This document shows, in pieces, positions 25,321 to 37,547 of a DNA stretch of 52,928 nucleotides. The DNA lies in assembly GCA_011316305.1 (NCBI GenBank), contig SAUG01000189.1, positions 1 through 52,928 of the forward strand. Reading direction: 5' to 3'. Every line of letters begins with the position of its first letter. The stretch's first letter is position 1. The position numbers and the translations under genes were made by a program. The notes beneath the pieces are model-generated. The model saw nothing but the letters and a program-made list of their open reading frames with translations. It searched no databases and was not told the origin of the DNA. This DNA comes from Rusavskia elegans. Taxonomy: Eukaryota > Ascomycota > Lecanoromycetes > Teloschistales > Teloschistaceae.

Positions 25321-28300
25321 ATATTCTTTAAAATTTTAAATATTTTCTAAAATAGAATAAATTTTTTATTTAATTAGATAGTTTTAACCTTCCTATTATA
25401 AAATCTTCTCGACTATAAAGGTATTTTCCTCCTATATTTTAAAATTAAACGTCTATTATAATAATATTCCGAGATCGGCTAGTTCTAAAAGAAATATATA
25501 GAATACCGGATATATTTTAGTATTTTTAGGTAAATTAAATTCGAAATTCTAAAGTTTTCTAATTTTTTTAATTAAAAATAGTCCTACTTTAATATAGTTA
25601 AATTTTTTATTTAAAGTTTTTATTTTTAGATTCTTTATAAAAAGGTATACTTTATTTTCTTTTTTTAGTTAAAATACTATTTTTTACTTTTTATTTTAGT
25701 AATTACCCGAATATTTCTATATTTTTAGAATATTTTTATAGATTTTTTTCTAAGTATCGATATTTTAATATATTAATTCCGCTAATATATATAGTAGCGG
25801 CTATCTAAATAAATTCTAATTTCTTTTACTATTAGTATAAAACGGTATTTTTTTTATTATATTTAATACTTTTATATTAAATACTAGTTTAACTATTAGT
25901 AGAAATAAAATCTAATTATTCTAAATATCGTTAATATAATTTTTTAGATATTATTCTAAAGTCTAGTTAAAATATTCTATCTATCTATCTATTATTAGAT
26001 AGAAAGCTATTAATATCTTTAACTTAATACTAAATAAAGAAATAAAGGTTTTCTAATAGTTTAAAATAAAAAACTTATTTCTATTATTTATTAATACTTC
26101 CGGTAGTCTATAGTATCGAAAAAGTCGATCTAAAATAATAAATCTAAATTATTTTACTATAAAGTCTTTTCGTAATAGAATTATATAGATATATTTCGTA
26201 AATCTATCTACTATATTAAATATTAAATTATATTTTATATTAAATATTAGATCTTTCGATTATGGAAATTTAATAATAATATTATATATAATTTTTATTT
26301 ATAGTAAATCCGGTAATTTCTAATACTAGATCTTTCAATAACGAGTATATATAGTATATTTATTTTACTAATAACTAAAATATTTTCTAATATATATTTC
26401 GATACGTTATTTTATATTAGAAAACTAGTAATATTATTATAAAAGTTATATTATTTTTATTATATCTAGATATCTTTATAGTATTCTATCGTAGTATTCT
26501 TTAATATATCCTTCGATTTCATTATCTAATATTTATAGTTTTACTTTTTTAATAGAAAACTATTTTTAATTATCTCCAAATATATATAGCGTCGTATTTA
26601 TTTTATACTAATTTAGTAATAGTAATTTATTTTTATTAATTCTAAAAATATTATTAATTAAAATTTCTTTTATTTTTATATAATTATCTTTTCGATTTAA
26701 AATATCTATTTTTCTATTTTCTTTATCTAGAGTATAATATATTTTAAATTTATTTTAACCGAAGAATTTAGACTATTATATTTATTTTTAGTTAAACTAT
26801 TTTCTTATTATAAAATATAAAAGGTTTTTATAATCTATAAAAATTATTAATTCTAGTAATCTTTCGGCGTATACTTTCTACTATTCTAATATAGTTACTA
26901 TAGCTAGTAATTTTTTATTATAGATATTATAGTTCTATTCCGCTAGTAATAATTCTTTCGATATATATACTATAGGGTACTATTTATTATTATACTATTA
27001 TCGAAGATATATATCGATAACTAGATTTAATAAATCTATTTCTATTTATAATAGTTTTTTTAAATCGGATATTTTAAATACGGGGTCTTTTATATATTCT
27101 TTTTTAAAATTTTCGAATATTTATTATTCTTTTTCCTTCTAATACTATTCGATAGTATCTTTTATTAAAATTATAAAAGCGAAAGCCCTTTTAAAATAGT
27201 TTTTTATAAACTTTTAATTATAGTTTATAAATTCGAAAAAATTCTAAATTTTTTTAATATTTATTAGTATTTCCTATTTTATAATAACTTTTAGTTTACT
27301 AGAATCGATACGTAATCTATTATACCCTATAATAAATTCTAGAAAATTAACCTTTTTTTTATAGATTTTATATTTTTCTAGTTTAAAATATAAATCTTTT
27401 TTTTCTAGATATTTAAGAATTTTATTAATATATTATTTATTTTCTTCGAATATTTTAAAATAGATTAGAATATTATTAAAGTAGATAATAATAAATATAT
27501 CTAAATATTTTCTAAATATATTATTAATTCTATTCTAATAGATAATCGAAATATTAATAAGCCCGAATAGTATAACTATATATTTATAATAACCGTACTA
27601 TATTTAGAAAGCTATTTTCTATTTTTTTCCGGCTTTTATTTATATAAGATTATATATTTCTAAAAAATCGATTTTAGAATTTACTAATATTTAATAGTAG
27701 ATATCGGTTTATAATTATAATCTTATTTAGCCTCCGGTAATCGATATATAGACGAAATATTCTATCTTTTTTAAATATAAAAAGGATCGGGTATTCTATC
27801 GGTAATTAAAATTTTCTAATAAATCCCTTTTTTATATTTTCGTCTAGGTATTTATAAAGCGTTTTAAATTCTATTATAGATAAAAATTAGATAGATCTAA
27901 ATATAGGTTATATATCTGGCTATAATTTGACTTTATAATCCTATAATTAATATTTAGATAGTACTTTTAGAGTTATCTTTTCTTAAAATAAGTTTATCTA
28001 ATTTTTAAATTTATCTAGAACCTTTTTTAATAGATTTTCTGTTAATTTTTTATTAGATAGTATAGAGTTTTTAAAGGTTCGTAATTTTCTTTTCTATTTC
28101 TATTTTATTAATCTAGCTAATCTCTACCGGTGATAAATAAATCGAATTTAAATAGTTTTTAATTATTTTTTTTCGAAGCTATAAATTCGTATTTTATATT
28201 CTATTTCTTATTTACCCGAAATTATTACCTCGGAATAGGCTAGATATTCTCTATATAAAAGTATTATTTAAAGCTAAATACTCTTTTTTCCTAATCTACT

Positions 28301-30344
28301 ACTAGATTATAATCTTTTAATTAAAAAGTTCTAAATACGATTTTATAGCTAGCTATCCGAATAATATCGAACTAAAATTCCTTTTAGTACTAATTAATTA
28401 TTATTTAGAACGGTATTATTTCTTCTATAATCTTTCTATCTCTATTCGATATTTTATTTTAATTAATAACTATTAAATTATATAGATTTCTTTTTTTAGT
28501 TTAAAGAAATCCTTTCTTTATAGCTAAATCTTTTAATCTAAAACTTCTAGTTACGTTTAAATTAATAAATACTTTAATTATTTTTAGTCTATTATTAGTT
28601 TTAATAATTATTTTAATTTCGAATATATATATATATAGCTAGCTAAATTTAATTATTTTTTTCGGACTATAAAATTATACGCTCGTAGTATATTTAATAT
28701 TATAAGATTTTAACTTTTCCCGAATTATTACTTATATTTTTATATATTTTACTTTTATAATTTATTTATAAAATATATCTATAGAATTTTTAATTAAAAG
28801 TTCTTTTTCTTTTCTACTATTTTTTCTAGTATTTATATTAACTATATATAATCTATTTAGAATAGTTATAAATATTATAACCTCAGACTTTAATAGATAT
28901 TATAGGAACGTATCGGTATAGTTTTAATAGATACTACTCGGTTCTTTCCTTTTCTAATTTATAGATCCTGTAATTATTATTATAATAAGCGGTCTAACTA
29001 AATAGTATATACTAATTTTCTATTATTATATTCTTTTATTATAATATTAGTTTAGAAATCGTTTTATCTTTAGAAATATTACTTCTAAGTTTTTTTTCTA
29101 ATATATCGACAATATTATTTACTTTTTAGTTCTATCAATTATTTTATAGGTATTTATTATTAATATATATTTTATAAATATTCTTAAATTCTTTATAGAT
29201 TATTATAAATTCTTCTTTTACTATTTCTTTATTATAAAGGACTTTTAGGTACGTTAGTTTAATATTTTCTATTATTATAATCTTTTATCTAGAGGCGGCT
29301 TTCTTTCTAGTAGGTTCAGTTAATATTTATAGCGAAGTATTATCTATTATAGCTCTCTATAGTACTATTTCGTTTTTTATAAATATAAATTTTTTATCTA
29401 AACTGGTTTTCTAGAATTTAAAACTACTATTATTATCTTCTAAAATTATTTCTTACTAGTTTTTAGAATCTTACTTTAGTATAGTATTAGACTATTATTA
29501 TTATACTTTCTTTAATCAATATTTTTTTATAAAATTGTCTAGTTTACTATAGTTATAGTACGTTTTAGAATTTTTATTTCTTTTATTATTCCTAGGATTC
29601 TTCCCTTTATATCGCTATTATATAGAGTCTAATTCTATTAATATAGGTCTATAGTAGCTATTTTAGGTTTTTTTATCTAGTTATAGTTTTCTATAGATTT
29701 ATTCCCGGTAATATCTTATATTACCTCGTAATTCGCTATTATAGCGTTTTTCTATTTTTTTTTATATAGTTTATTACTAAAGTCGATAGATATTTTATTT
29801 AGATTATCTAGTATATTATATATTCGATTATCGCGTATAAATTCGTCCTTTATTTATTTTTTAAATCCTTATCTAAATATTATATATAAAATATTATTAT
29901 TCTATTCCGTTAGTAGTATCTATTTTTTTACATTATACGGTATTATTAGATACTATATTCTTCTACTAAAAGTTTTAAATAAAATATTTAATAGTTAGAA
30001 TTTTATTTAAAATTTCCAAAATTTAATAAATAGCTTTTATAAATTTTATAAACTATATAAAGATATTTTCGCGATTTTCTTTATTATCTATATATTAGCG
30101 AAGGAAGGGTTTTATCTAGTACTAAACTCGTCTTTAAAAATAGAATATAATAAAGAAAATCTTTTTCTTTTTAGATATAAAATAGAATATAAAGTATATA
30201 TCTGATTATATAAGCCAGTTTTCGAGTTTAATATAATCTTTATAGTATTTATCGGGCTTATTAACTCTAATACTATAAAGGCGTTAGTTAGTAGTAGAAA
30301 TACTAATTTTTCTATTACTACTATTATCTTTTATCTAGATTTCC

Positions 30345-30754
30345 TATAACGTCCCTGTATATCAGAGGGCGTTACGCTCGAGCCTAGCTATAGCCGTAGA
30401 CGTAATTTAAGCTACTAAATAGTAAAGGAATCCTAGTATAGATTATTATAACTAGTTCTATATACCTATAGAGGTACGGTTATAATATTATAAGGTATCT
30501 TTATTATAAGGTAATTAAAAAGAGAATAGTAAAAACGTATTTAATAATTATATTAATAACTAACAAGAGAAACTATCTATAGGAGTAATAAGTAATATAT
30601 ATAATAAAAGTAGCCGTAAAAGCTAATAGATAGCCGTCTATTAAAAGTTCTATTTAAAAGGGTAGCTATATTAGCTATATACGGCTATAGATAATTAGAC
30701 TCGCTTATTTAACTAATCCTTCTATAGAATTTCTATAGAATCGCGGATATAATA
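30345..30754 (-). repeat. 3' LTR of the nested gag-type element
   Basis: 410 bp, inverted relative to the pol-type LTRs; starts TATAACGTCCCTG in plus orientation. Confidence 0.87.
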
Positions 30755-33283
30755 TAGCCCCCTCTATATCGCTTCTTACCTAGCGTATAATCTTTTTATA
30801 GGATATAAAAAAAGTATTTTTCTTCTTTTTCTTTTTTTTTCTATTCTATTTCTCGATATCTTTACTATATATTTTCGGCGAGGAAACCGGTTAGAATCCT
30901 TTTATCGTATTTAGTTAAAAGAAATTATAATACCTTTTCTTTATTTTCTATATATCTATAATCCTTTAAAAGAATATAAATTCGAAGTTAGTAGTAATAT
31001 TTATAGTAAATATATTCGGGTTTAGAAATTATATAATCTTCTAATATCTAATACTATCTATTTATTAATTCTTTATCTTTTTTATTTTACTAACTTTTAT
31101 AGGAAAGCGTTTTAAAGATAAAAAGAATAAACTCTATTCTAATATTACTAGTATTTTTAATAAATATTCCGAGGTTTATTATTATATCGAATCCTTTTTT
31201 AATTCCGAAAAGGAAATTTATAATAAGCATTTAGCCTAGGAATCGGATTTCCGCCGGCTTTTTAGTAAATAAAAGTATTTTATTACTTATTATTACGCTT
31301 TAGATAAGTATAAAAATAATTTTATTATTTAGAAGTAACGCGTATTATTTTAGTTTAATAAATTTAATAATCCGGTCGCATTTTATTCCTCTATTAGTTT
31401 TATACTAGCCGTATAAAAGGCTTCTATTAAATTAATACCTAGTTTTAATTCGGATAATCTAGATTAATTTTTAAGAAATTTTAACTTCTCTTAACCTATA
31501 TAAAGTATAGGTATCTAAAGAAGATCTAGTTAAAAGCTCTTTTATCTTTCCTTTTTATAATAGTTTATATATTTATATTATAAATTATTTCCGGTTCTTC
31601 TAATAGCTCTACTAAATTTTATTCTTTAGTAACTATTTTATCCTACGACGATAAGGACGGATACTAATCGAACTCTTTATCTCTATATTATATACTAAGC
31701 GCCGGGTCCGGTATTTCTTTATTCTAATCTATTTAGTTTAATTTATAGTATTTAATTTTATTTATAACTTTAACTATACTTTAGTATATTTTTTTAATAT
31801 AGTTTATCTAGAGCTATTAAATTATTTTTTTATTTTTATTATATTTCTTAGTAAGTTATTAAAGAAGATAGTAATACTTTTTCTAAATCTTTATATCCTA
31901 GATTTTTCCGCCTTTTTTAAAGCTTTTATCTAATTCTAAAATATTATCGTAATTTATTACTAAGGCGGCGTCTATTTCTTTATATAAAAGGTTTTTATAG
32001 GCTAGTAAATAAATTATTTATAGTTCTATTTTCTTACCTATAGTACTTTTTTCTATTAATTTTTCTAAAATCGATATTTTCTAGTTATTTCCTAGAATAA
32101 CGTAACTATTTTAATTTTTAATAATAGTAAAACTTATCGTTCTGATTAATTTATTTTTTATTTTAACTTCGACGTCGAAGATTCTATTATCTTTTATTAT
32201 TTATTTATAAAGATATCCTTTAATTTTATTATAGAATCCTTTTATAATTTTATTATCTTCCTCTCTATTTACGAGAGCTATTATTAGTTAACTTCCGATT
32301 TTAATTTTAAGCGCTACTATAAGGGGTTTTTTAGTTTTATATAGTTTAAAATCGATTATTAGCTTTATTTTTTACGCTTTTCTTAGTTTTTTAAAGTAAT
32401 ATCCTATCCCTACCTTATCTAATAGATAGATAAAATAAGTATTATTATAGTAGACTAACCAACCTTATACTATATATTTATAGAATAATTCTTCTATTAT
32501 TTTAAAAAGGTTTTTAGTTATTTTAGTTACTTTTTTAATTAGGTAACTCCTCTTTAGATATCCTATTTTTCTATATAAGTAATAAGCTTTAGTTTTCGAT
32601 CTTTTAGTCTCGGTAGTATCGAGTTCTATTAGGTTTTCTCTAGGCTTTTTCTTAGCGGGTCCTATTTTACTAAGCGCCTATTTATCTAAGTATATTTTAT
32701 ACTACCTGGTATTAATCTTTAATATAAATTTAATAAAATCTATTAATAAATCTTGTTTTTCGATTACTACTATAGTTTTTTTAACTTTTATCTAGAGATT
32801 CTTATAAAAATAGACTTTTAGAACTAAGTCTTCCTAGTCTATCTTATAAGCTAATATTCTAAACTAAATAGCGTAGATAGCTACTAACTTCTACTATTTT
32901 AGAACTATTAGTTTCCTTCTCGTTATTCTATCCTTATTATTATTTCTAAAGGCTTCTTTTATAGCCGTAATAAGATTACCGAAGGTATAAAAGATCTATA
33001 ATATCTTATTTTCTCTTTATCCTTCTAGATTATCGAGATAATCTTCTACTCGAAGCTATACCTAATTAAAGGCAGCCCTTCCTAGATATAATATTATAAA
33101 TGGAACCTTAACTACTTTATTTAGAAACTGGTTTATATATAATATAAAGTAGATACTTATCTAAATAACCTATAGCTTTAAAGGTCCTTTATCTTCTTTA
33201 TAGATATTTAGTATTACTACTTTAATAGTATCGCTTCGATTTATAGGTCGGGATAACGAGATTAATATAGTAAGTTATTAAAA

Positions 33284-33693
33284 TATAATATCTCTATATA
33301 TTAAAAGACGTTATACTTGAGCCTAGCTATAGCTATAAATATAGTCCGAGTTACTAAATAGTAAAGGAGTCCTAGTATAAATTATTATAACTAATCCTAT
33401 ATACCCGCAGAGGTACGGTTATAATATTACGAGATATTTTTATTATAAAATAATTAAAAAGAGAATAGTAGAGACGTATTTAATAATTATATTAACGACT
33501 AATAAAAGAAACTATCTATAGGAGTAATAAGCGATATATATAGTAAAAGTAGCTATAAAGGCCGACGGGTAGCTATCTACTAAAAGTTTTATTTAAAGGG
33601 ACGGCTATATCGGCTATATACGGCTATAGATAATTAGGTTCGTTTATTTACCCAATCCCTCTATAGAACCTCTATAGAGTCGCGGACGTAATA
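33284..33693 (-). repeat. 5' LTR of the nested gag-type element
   Basis: 410 bp, inverted; ends CGCGGACGTAATA in plus orientation and is followed at once by the TTTCC duplication. Confidence 0.87.
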
Positions 33694-33819
33694 TTTCCTT
33701 CCTTTTAGGTTCGAACTTTTTTACTATAGAGCTAGAATTATTTAGAATAAAGGTTTAATATTAATCTGCGATAGATATTCTAAAGATATTTAAAATATTA
33801 TAGAATTATTAAAAGGATC

Positions 33820-34289
33820 GAGTATTTCTAAAAATTAGTTAGACTTATTAGTATATCTATAAACGAAGGTATAACGGGTAATTATATAAATTAATTAAAA
33901 ATAAATTAGTATAATTACTAGAATAGTATATAGTAATTACTAATAAATTAAATATAAGCTATAAAAGCGTCGAGCTCGAAATCTATATAAATAAATAAAA
34001 TTCTCTACTATTTAGATTATTTATTTACTAAAACTATTAAGATAGCTCTATTTTAGAACGTTTATTTACTAAAACTATTGAAACCGGGGTTATTTATAGT
34101 ATTTACTTACTAAAACTACTAAAATTAAGAAATTTATAGTATTTATTTACTAAAACTACTAAGATATTCTTTAGTACTAATATCTAGACTATCCTATATA
34201 TCCCTGCATGTCGAAGCTTAATAGGAAATCTAGCGCTATACTAAATACTACCGCGTTCCCTAAAGCACGCCGCCTGTGCTTATAATATT
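33820..34289 (-). repeat. 5' LTR of the outer Gypsy element
   Basis: 470-bp direct repeat of 20311-20780. Its right end, at the edge of island 2, still carries CpA/TpG, so RIP fades out here. Confidence 0.75.
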
Positions 34290-34378
34290 TTTACAAAGAA
34301 AAAATTGGAGCATTGATTTTTTTCTATATAAATTTTATTCAATTTTTTAAAGTTCCTTTTTATATTAGAAAATAATAG

Positions 34379-34509
34379 GGTTTTACGATGTTAACGTCGT
34401 TGGTTTAAAAAGGAAAATCGTGAGGGATACCAAGCCTTGTTGAACTTGGTAAAATTTAGTATCTCTCACGAATCCTCTCCGCAACCGGCGACGTTGACAA
34501 CGCAGAACC
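34379..34509. repeat. Imperfect 52-bp inverted repeat (hairpin)
   Basis: Arms 34379-34430 and 34459-34509 pair around a 28-base loop. Most arm differences are C/T or G/A transitions, nearly always with the AT-richer base in the left arm, which faces the retrotransposon. It could be a small MITE or a remnant of a larger palindrome. Confidence 0.65.
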
Positions 34510-35390
34510 TCCTTATTTTTCGCTATAAAAAGAACTTAAAAATATTAGATAAAGTTTCTTCAAGCAGAAGTTGATGTATATTACTTCTGAATGTAATATT
34601 TTCGAATTTTACGCTTTACATTGTGGAAGATCAAAGGTATTTTTTAGTATAAGCGTGGTGTCCCCCGATCAGGTCCCTTTTTTAATTAATATAGCGATTC
34701 GAATCTCCAGCTCATCGTCAGAATCAGAGCAGGAACAGACAGATTTGTTGCCAAACAGAAAATGCTTTCATCGTTTATACGCAACTACTGAGGTTCAGCA
34801 CCTACTGTTATTCAAGTTTGAGAACCGGCCCCAACATCGCATTTATATCAGCAAGGATTCGCCGAGCTCTAAATCAGATAAAAGTTTAATAGTTCCATCC
34901 TCTCTTTAAAAAAATCATTTGTGAGCATGCTTTCAACATCTCTCGAGTCAAACGTTTACTAGTTTTTAGAAATTCGCCTATTTTTAAAAAAGAATATATG
35001 TGAGCTTGACTTCAGCATTTCCTTACGTCAAATATATAATGGCTCCTAGAGCGCCTTTCTGTCTGATTGCTGAGCTTGGAGACTAAGTCTCTGAAGGCGG
35101 TCAGCAAATATCGCAGAAAGAGCAAAACTCGCACGAGCTTTTTAGGTCGGGGGGAAAGTATACTCATTTGAGCAGTGGCTGATACGGATACGAGATGCAG
35201 AACAACTACACCCTGAGTAAACAATATTTAAGAACCGACAGGAGCTTGTTGATCTGGTAATCAAAGATACTTAAAGAGTTTTCTATATAGCTCTGTTCTT
35301 CCTCTTTTTCCTCTGACCATTTCACCTAGCCGCGATGCTACCCACGCTCAAACCAATCTATTGAATTTTCATGTCGACTTGTGGACATAA
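34510..35390. other. Intergenic part of island 2
   Basis: Moderate-GC sequence without a recognisable gene. A 112-codon frame at 34571-34909 has low-complexity Ser/Glu content and no known similarity, so it is not called. Around 34905-35040 a roughly 50-bp stretch containing GTGAGC and a TTCA/AACATC-type motif occurs twice in imperfect direct repeat. Confidence 0.5.
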
Positions 35391-35775
35391 CTTTGACGAT
35401 CGAACTTTCGACCGAAAGAGAGCGAGCATTTATGGCACAACGAAATGGCTCTTTCGCGGCCCATCAAAGCTGAGAGACGTTTCGGGTAGAAGAATCTCAA
35501 GGTAAGGGAATGTTGGATGGAAACAGGTATGTAATTATCGTTTTCCACAGACGGCCTGCTGGGCCCCATGACGTTCCACGGTCCAGCTCATGACCAACTG
35601 GAACCACCGGAGTGCGTTCCAGGACATCTACGTGAAATACAGTGGAGTCCCTCCCACCATGGACGGCATTCTGCTCAACGGAATTGGCAACTATGCGGGC
35701 GTCAACCCGAGAGGCAAAAAGTACACCATGAACTTTGTCCCTAAGAAGCGCTACCTCCTGCGCATCGCAGTCTAG
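35391..35775 (+). pseudogene. Multicopper oxidase (laccase-like) relic
   Basis: Fragment of the first and second cupredoxin regions of a fungal multicopper oxidase. About 35391-35500 reads like a decayed version of the stretch ending in the YGTTWYHSH copper motif, but the two His residues are lost. A likely 49-nt intron (35502-35550, GTAAGG to CACAG) precedes DGLLGPMTFHGPA. A deletion with a frameshift then leads into TNWNHRSAF, continuing through DGILLNGIGNY and KRYLLR before a stop. The remaining three quarters of a laccase is absent. It is a dead fragment; related oxidases occur in polyketide and pigment clusters, so it may be a lost cluster member. Confidence 0.75.
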
Positions 35776-35891
35776 AACATAACCCTGCTAGGGTTCCGAC
35801 GGCTAAGACTTTTATATGTCTGGGATCTGAACCCTTAGACAGCATTATTACCTCGCCGACTTATTACTCTTTGACCGCCATCATCGCCGTC

Positions 35892-36579
35892 TCACAGAAT
35901 ATTCGACAGATCCTGGATCGGCAACTTCTTCGGCTTCTTCGGATGAGGTTTTTGCTCATCCCCATAATTCAAGTGGGCTTTCAGCTTGTAGTCCTCGGGC
36001 ACGCCAGCAAACTTCTTGATCGCGGCCTCGAGCGGTGGGAGAGAATTCATGTGCTGCAGGTTGGCGCCGACGCCGTCCAGTTCCAGTGCCGTCCATACGA
36101 GGATTTGATGAATGCCCTGTGCGTGCTCGCCCCATTCTCCGAACATGTGGCCGGTGGCTTTGTGTGTCTCGGCGGCTTCTTTGGTCGTTTGGGTGCGCTC
36201 CCAGAAGAGAACCTACAGAAGTTCGTTAGATACACTGCACGGCATGGATGAAAGTGGCATAAGGGAAACGTACCGATCCATATGCCGCCTGATGAGATTG
36301 GAACAACGGACCCAACTTCTCCCATAGCTCAGGATTGATGCTCTTGAGGATCGGCTCGGCTTTCTCGAGGATGATGCTCCATAGTTCTTTGTGTTTCTCC
36401 CCGAAAGCGAGCGAAATGCGGACGGGCTGGGTGTTGTAAGATGACGGGGCAAAGTCGAGGACTTTGGCGACAATTTCCTCAACGCGTTTGTCCGAGACTT
36501 TGGAGGTGCCTGCTAAACCGTGGACGCTGCGACGGTAGGCGGCGGCTTCAAGCCACTGGTCGGCTGTGACGGAAGGCAT
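35892..36579 (-). CDS. Nitroreductase-like flavoprotein (Hbn1/Frm2 family)
   Basis: FMN-dependent oxidoreductase of the fungal nitroreductase-like family, which uses NAD(P)H and is linked to stress and lipid signalling in yeast. Exon 1 is 36579-36274 and exon 2 is 36212-35892, giving 208 aa, the usual length. The 61-nt intron (36213-36273) has GTACGT, a CTAAC branch site and CTGTAG; splicing joins AAYGS to VLFWERTQ, a conserved family junction. Visible motifs: YRRS (15-18) and APSSYNTQP (44-52) near the FMN site, and the C-terminal WTALELDGVGANLQH. The start is placed at MPSVTADQ, because the upstream in-frame ATG at 36633 adds 18 residues not typical of the family. It lies between the laccase relic and the hydrolase; a role in the polyketide pathway is possible but not shown. 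Confidence 0.88.
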
Positions 36580-37547
36580 ACTGTGATTATTGACCGAAAA
36601 GGCAATGATTCTTCCGCGAAGAGTGGAATGCAACTTGGTGGAAAACTCGGAGATATATACTACGATGCCTCATAAAGGCAAAAGCGACCAGACAAAAGAA
36701 CCGTCGCATACGTAACCCACGCGATTTCCCAGCCGGGTAGCGCGCATTAGTTTTTGAGTACCTACCGGCGCACATTTTGGCTATTTAGCGTCGCGTTAAT
36801 GAATATGCAGGATCCCGTAGTAATTAGATCCATTGGATTTCGTCGGGTTTTACATGCGGCTGATAGAAAGTCCGTATGACAAACGTTTCCCCGAATCTTA
36901 GACCGAGTTCGTCCGAAGGAAAAAATTCAACTACTTATCTACGGCCGCTTTCGTCCGCGCCCCCCTTCCGCCCGTCTCTTTAAATCCGGTAAGCCCGGGG
37001 AAGTTTCCTCGTTTTCGGGGACATGTCCTAGGCGGCCTGGCCGTCTAAAGATAGGTAGATTTTAGAGTACCTTTCGGCAACACCTTCTGCCCTGTTAGGT
37101 GCATTTTCGAGGGGTTGCTACTAACCGGGATTACCGAATTTAAAGAGGCGGGCGGAAGGGACTGTAGATGAATAAAGGATGCGCTGGATTCAACTCGTTC
37201 GTTTTTTGTTTCTATTCTATCTCTAAAAGAAAATGCTAAAATTGGGTAGTCTTTGCCCCGACTGCTGGTCAATACGCTTTCAGGACAAGTGACAGCTTCG
37301 AATACGAAAGACCACTGGCCAGCCTCAGTCCAAATGATGTTCAAAGATAAATCGTAGTACTAATAGTGCACCAAATCCTCAGTATGCAATTCAAGAACAC
37401 AATAGCCAAATGAATGTCATTCGATGCATCCTCCTGAATGCCCAAACTCCGACATGAACCATCTAATCTGTTCTATGCCTTGGTGTACACGTTTATCTAT
37501 TGTATCGAGAAACGTTCCTCAAACTTGTCGTACATATGCTTTCTTGC
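36580..37547. other. Intergenic region, nitroreductase to hydrolase
   Basis: Contains the upstream region of the nitroreductase gene and the 3' side of the hydrolase gene, both on the minus strand. The only structured feature is the inverted-repeat element around 36963-37160. Small frames at 36587-36775 and 37045-37344 resemble nothing known. Confidence 0.5.
36963..37160. repeat. MITE-like inverted-repeat element
   Basis: Arms 36963-36998 and 37125-37160 are reverse complements with 33 of 36 matches, starting CCCTTCCGCCCG. Weaker complementarity continues inwards. ATCTAC just outside the left arm is mirrored outside the right arm, so the true ends may lie near 36935 and 37170. It is not RIP-mutated, in contrast to other repeats in the window. 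Confidence 0.65.

Larger units (their letters stand above)
30345..33693 (-). mobile_element. Nested LTR element, gag-type, flanked by TTTCC duplication
   Basis: Complete 3349-bp insertion on the minus strand with 410-bp LTRs at 33284-33693 and 30345-30754 and the target duplication TTTCC at 30340-30344 and 33694-33698. The 2.5-kb interior matches 1-2027. Minus-strand decoding near 32700-32900 gives a Gag-like stretch, and no reverse-transcriptase or integrase motif was seen. It shares its LTR, the first about 11 internal bases after the 5' LTR and the polypurine-tract side with the pol-type element, but the rest of the interior is unrelated. It lies 126 bp from the outer element's 5' LTR. Confidence 0.85.
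20311..34289 (-). mobile_element. Outer Ty3/Gypsy retrotransposon carrying two nested insertions
   Basis: Direct repeats of 470 bp at 20311-20780 and 33820-34289 bound an element whose own sequence is 20781-21351, 25326-30339 and 33699-33819. Read on the minus strand with RIP decay allowed for, it shows a reverse-transcriptase core (a decayed YLDDILIY) near 27461-27490 and an integrase motif (decayed FHP.TDGQTER) near 25970-26012. The order RT then integrase towards the left LTR is the Gypsy order. Without the inserts it is about 6.7 kb. No target duplication could be recognised. Nearly all CpA/TpG are gone, so it is inactive. Confidence 0.8.

Noticed and set aside
20311..34289. Target-site duplication of the outer Gypsy element
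   Set aside because: No 4-6 bp direct repeat fits at the two outer edges; the ends are decayed and the LTR limits are uncertain by a few bases.
34571..34909. 112-codon frame in island 2
   Set aside because: No family resemblance, low-complexity Ser/Glu run, no supporting splice or start signals.
36580..36633. Upstream ATG for the nitroreductase-like gene
   Set aside because: It would add 18 residues not typical of the family; MPSVTADQ fits the usual start and length.
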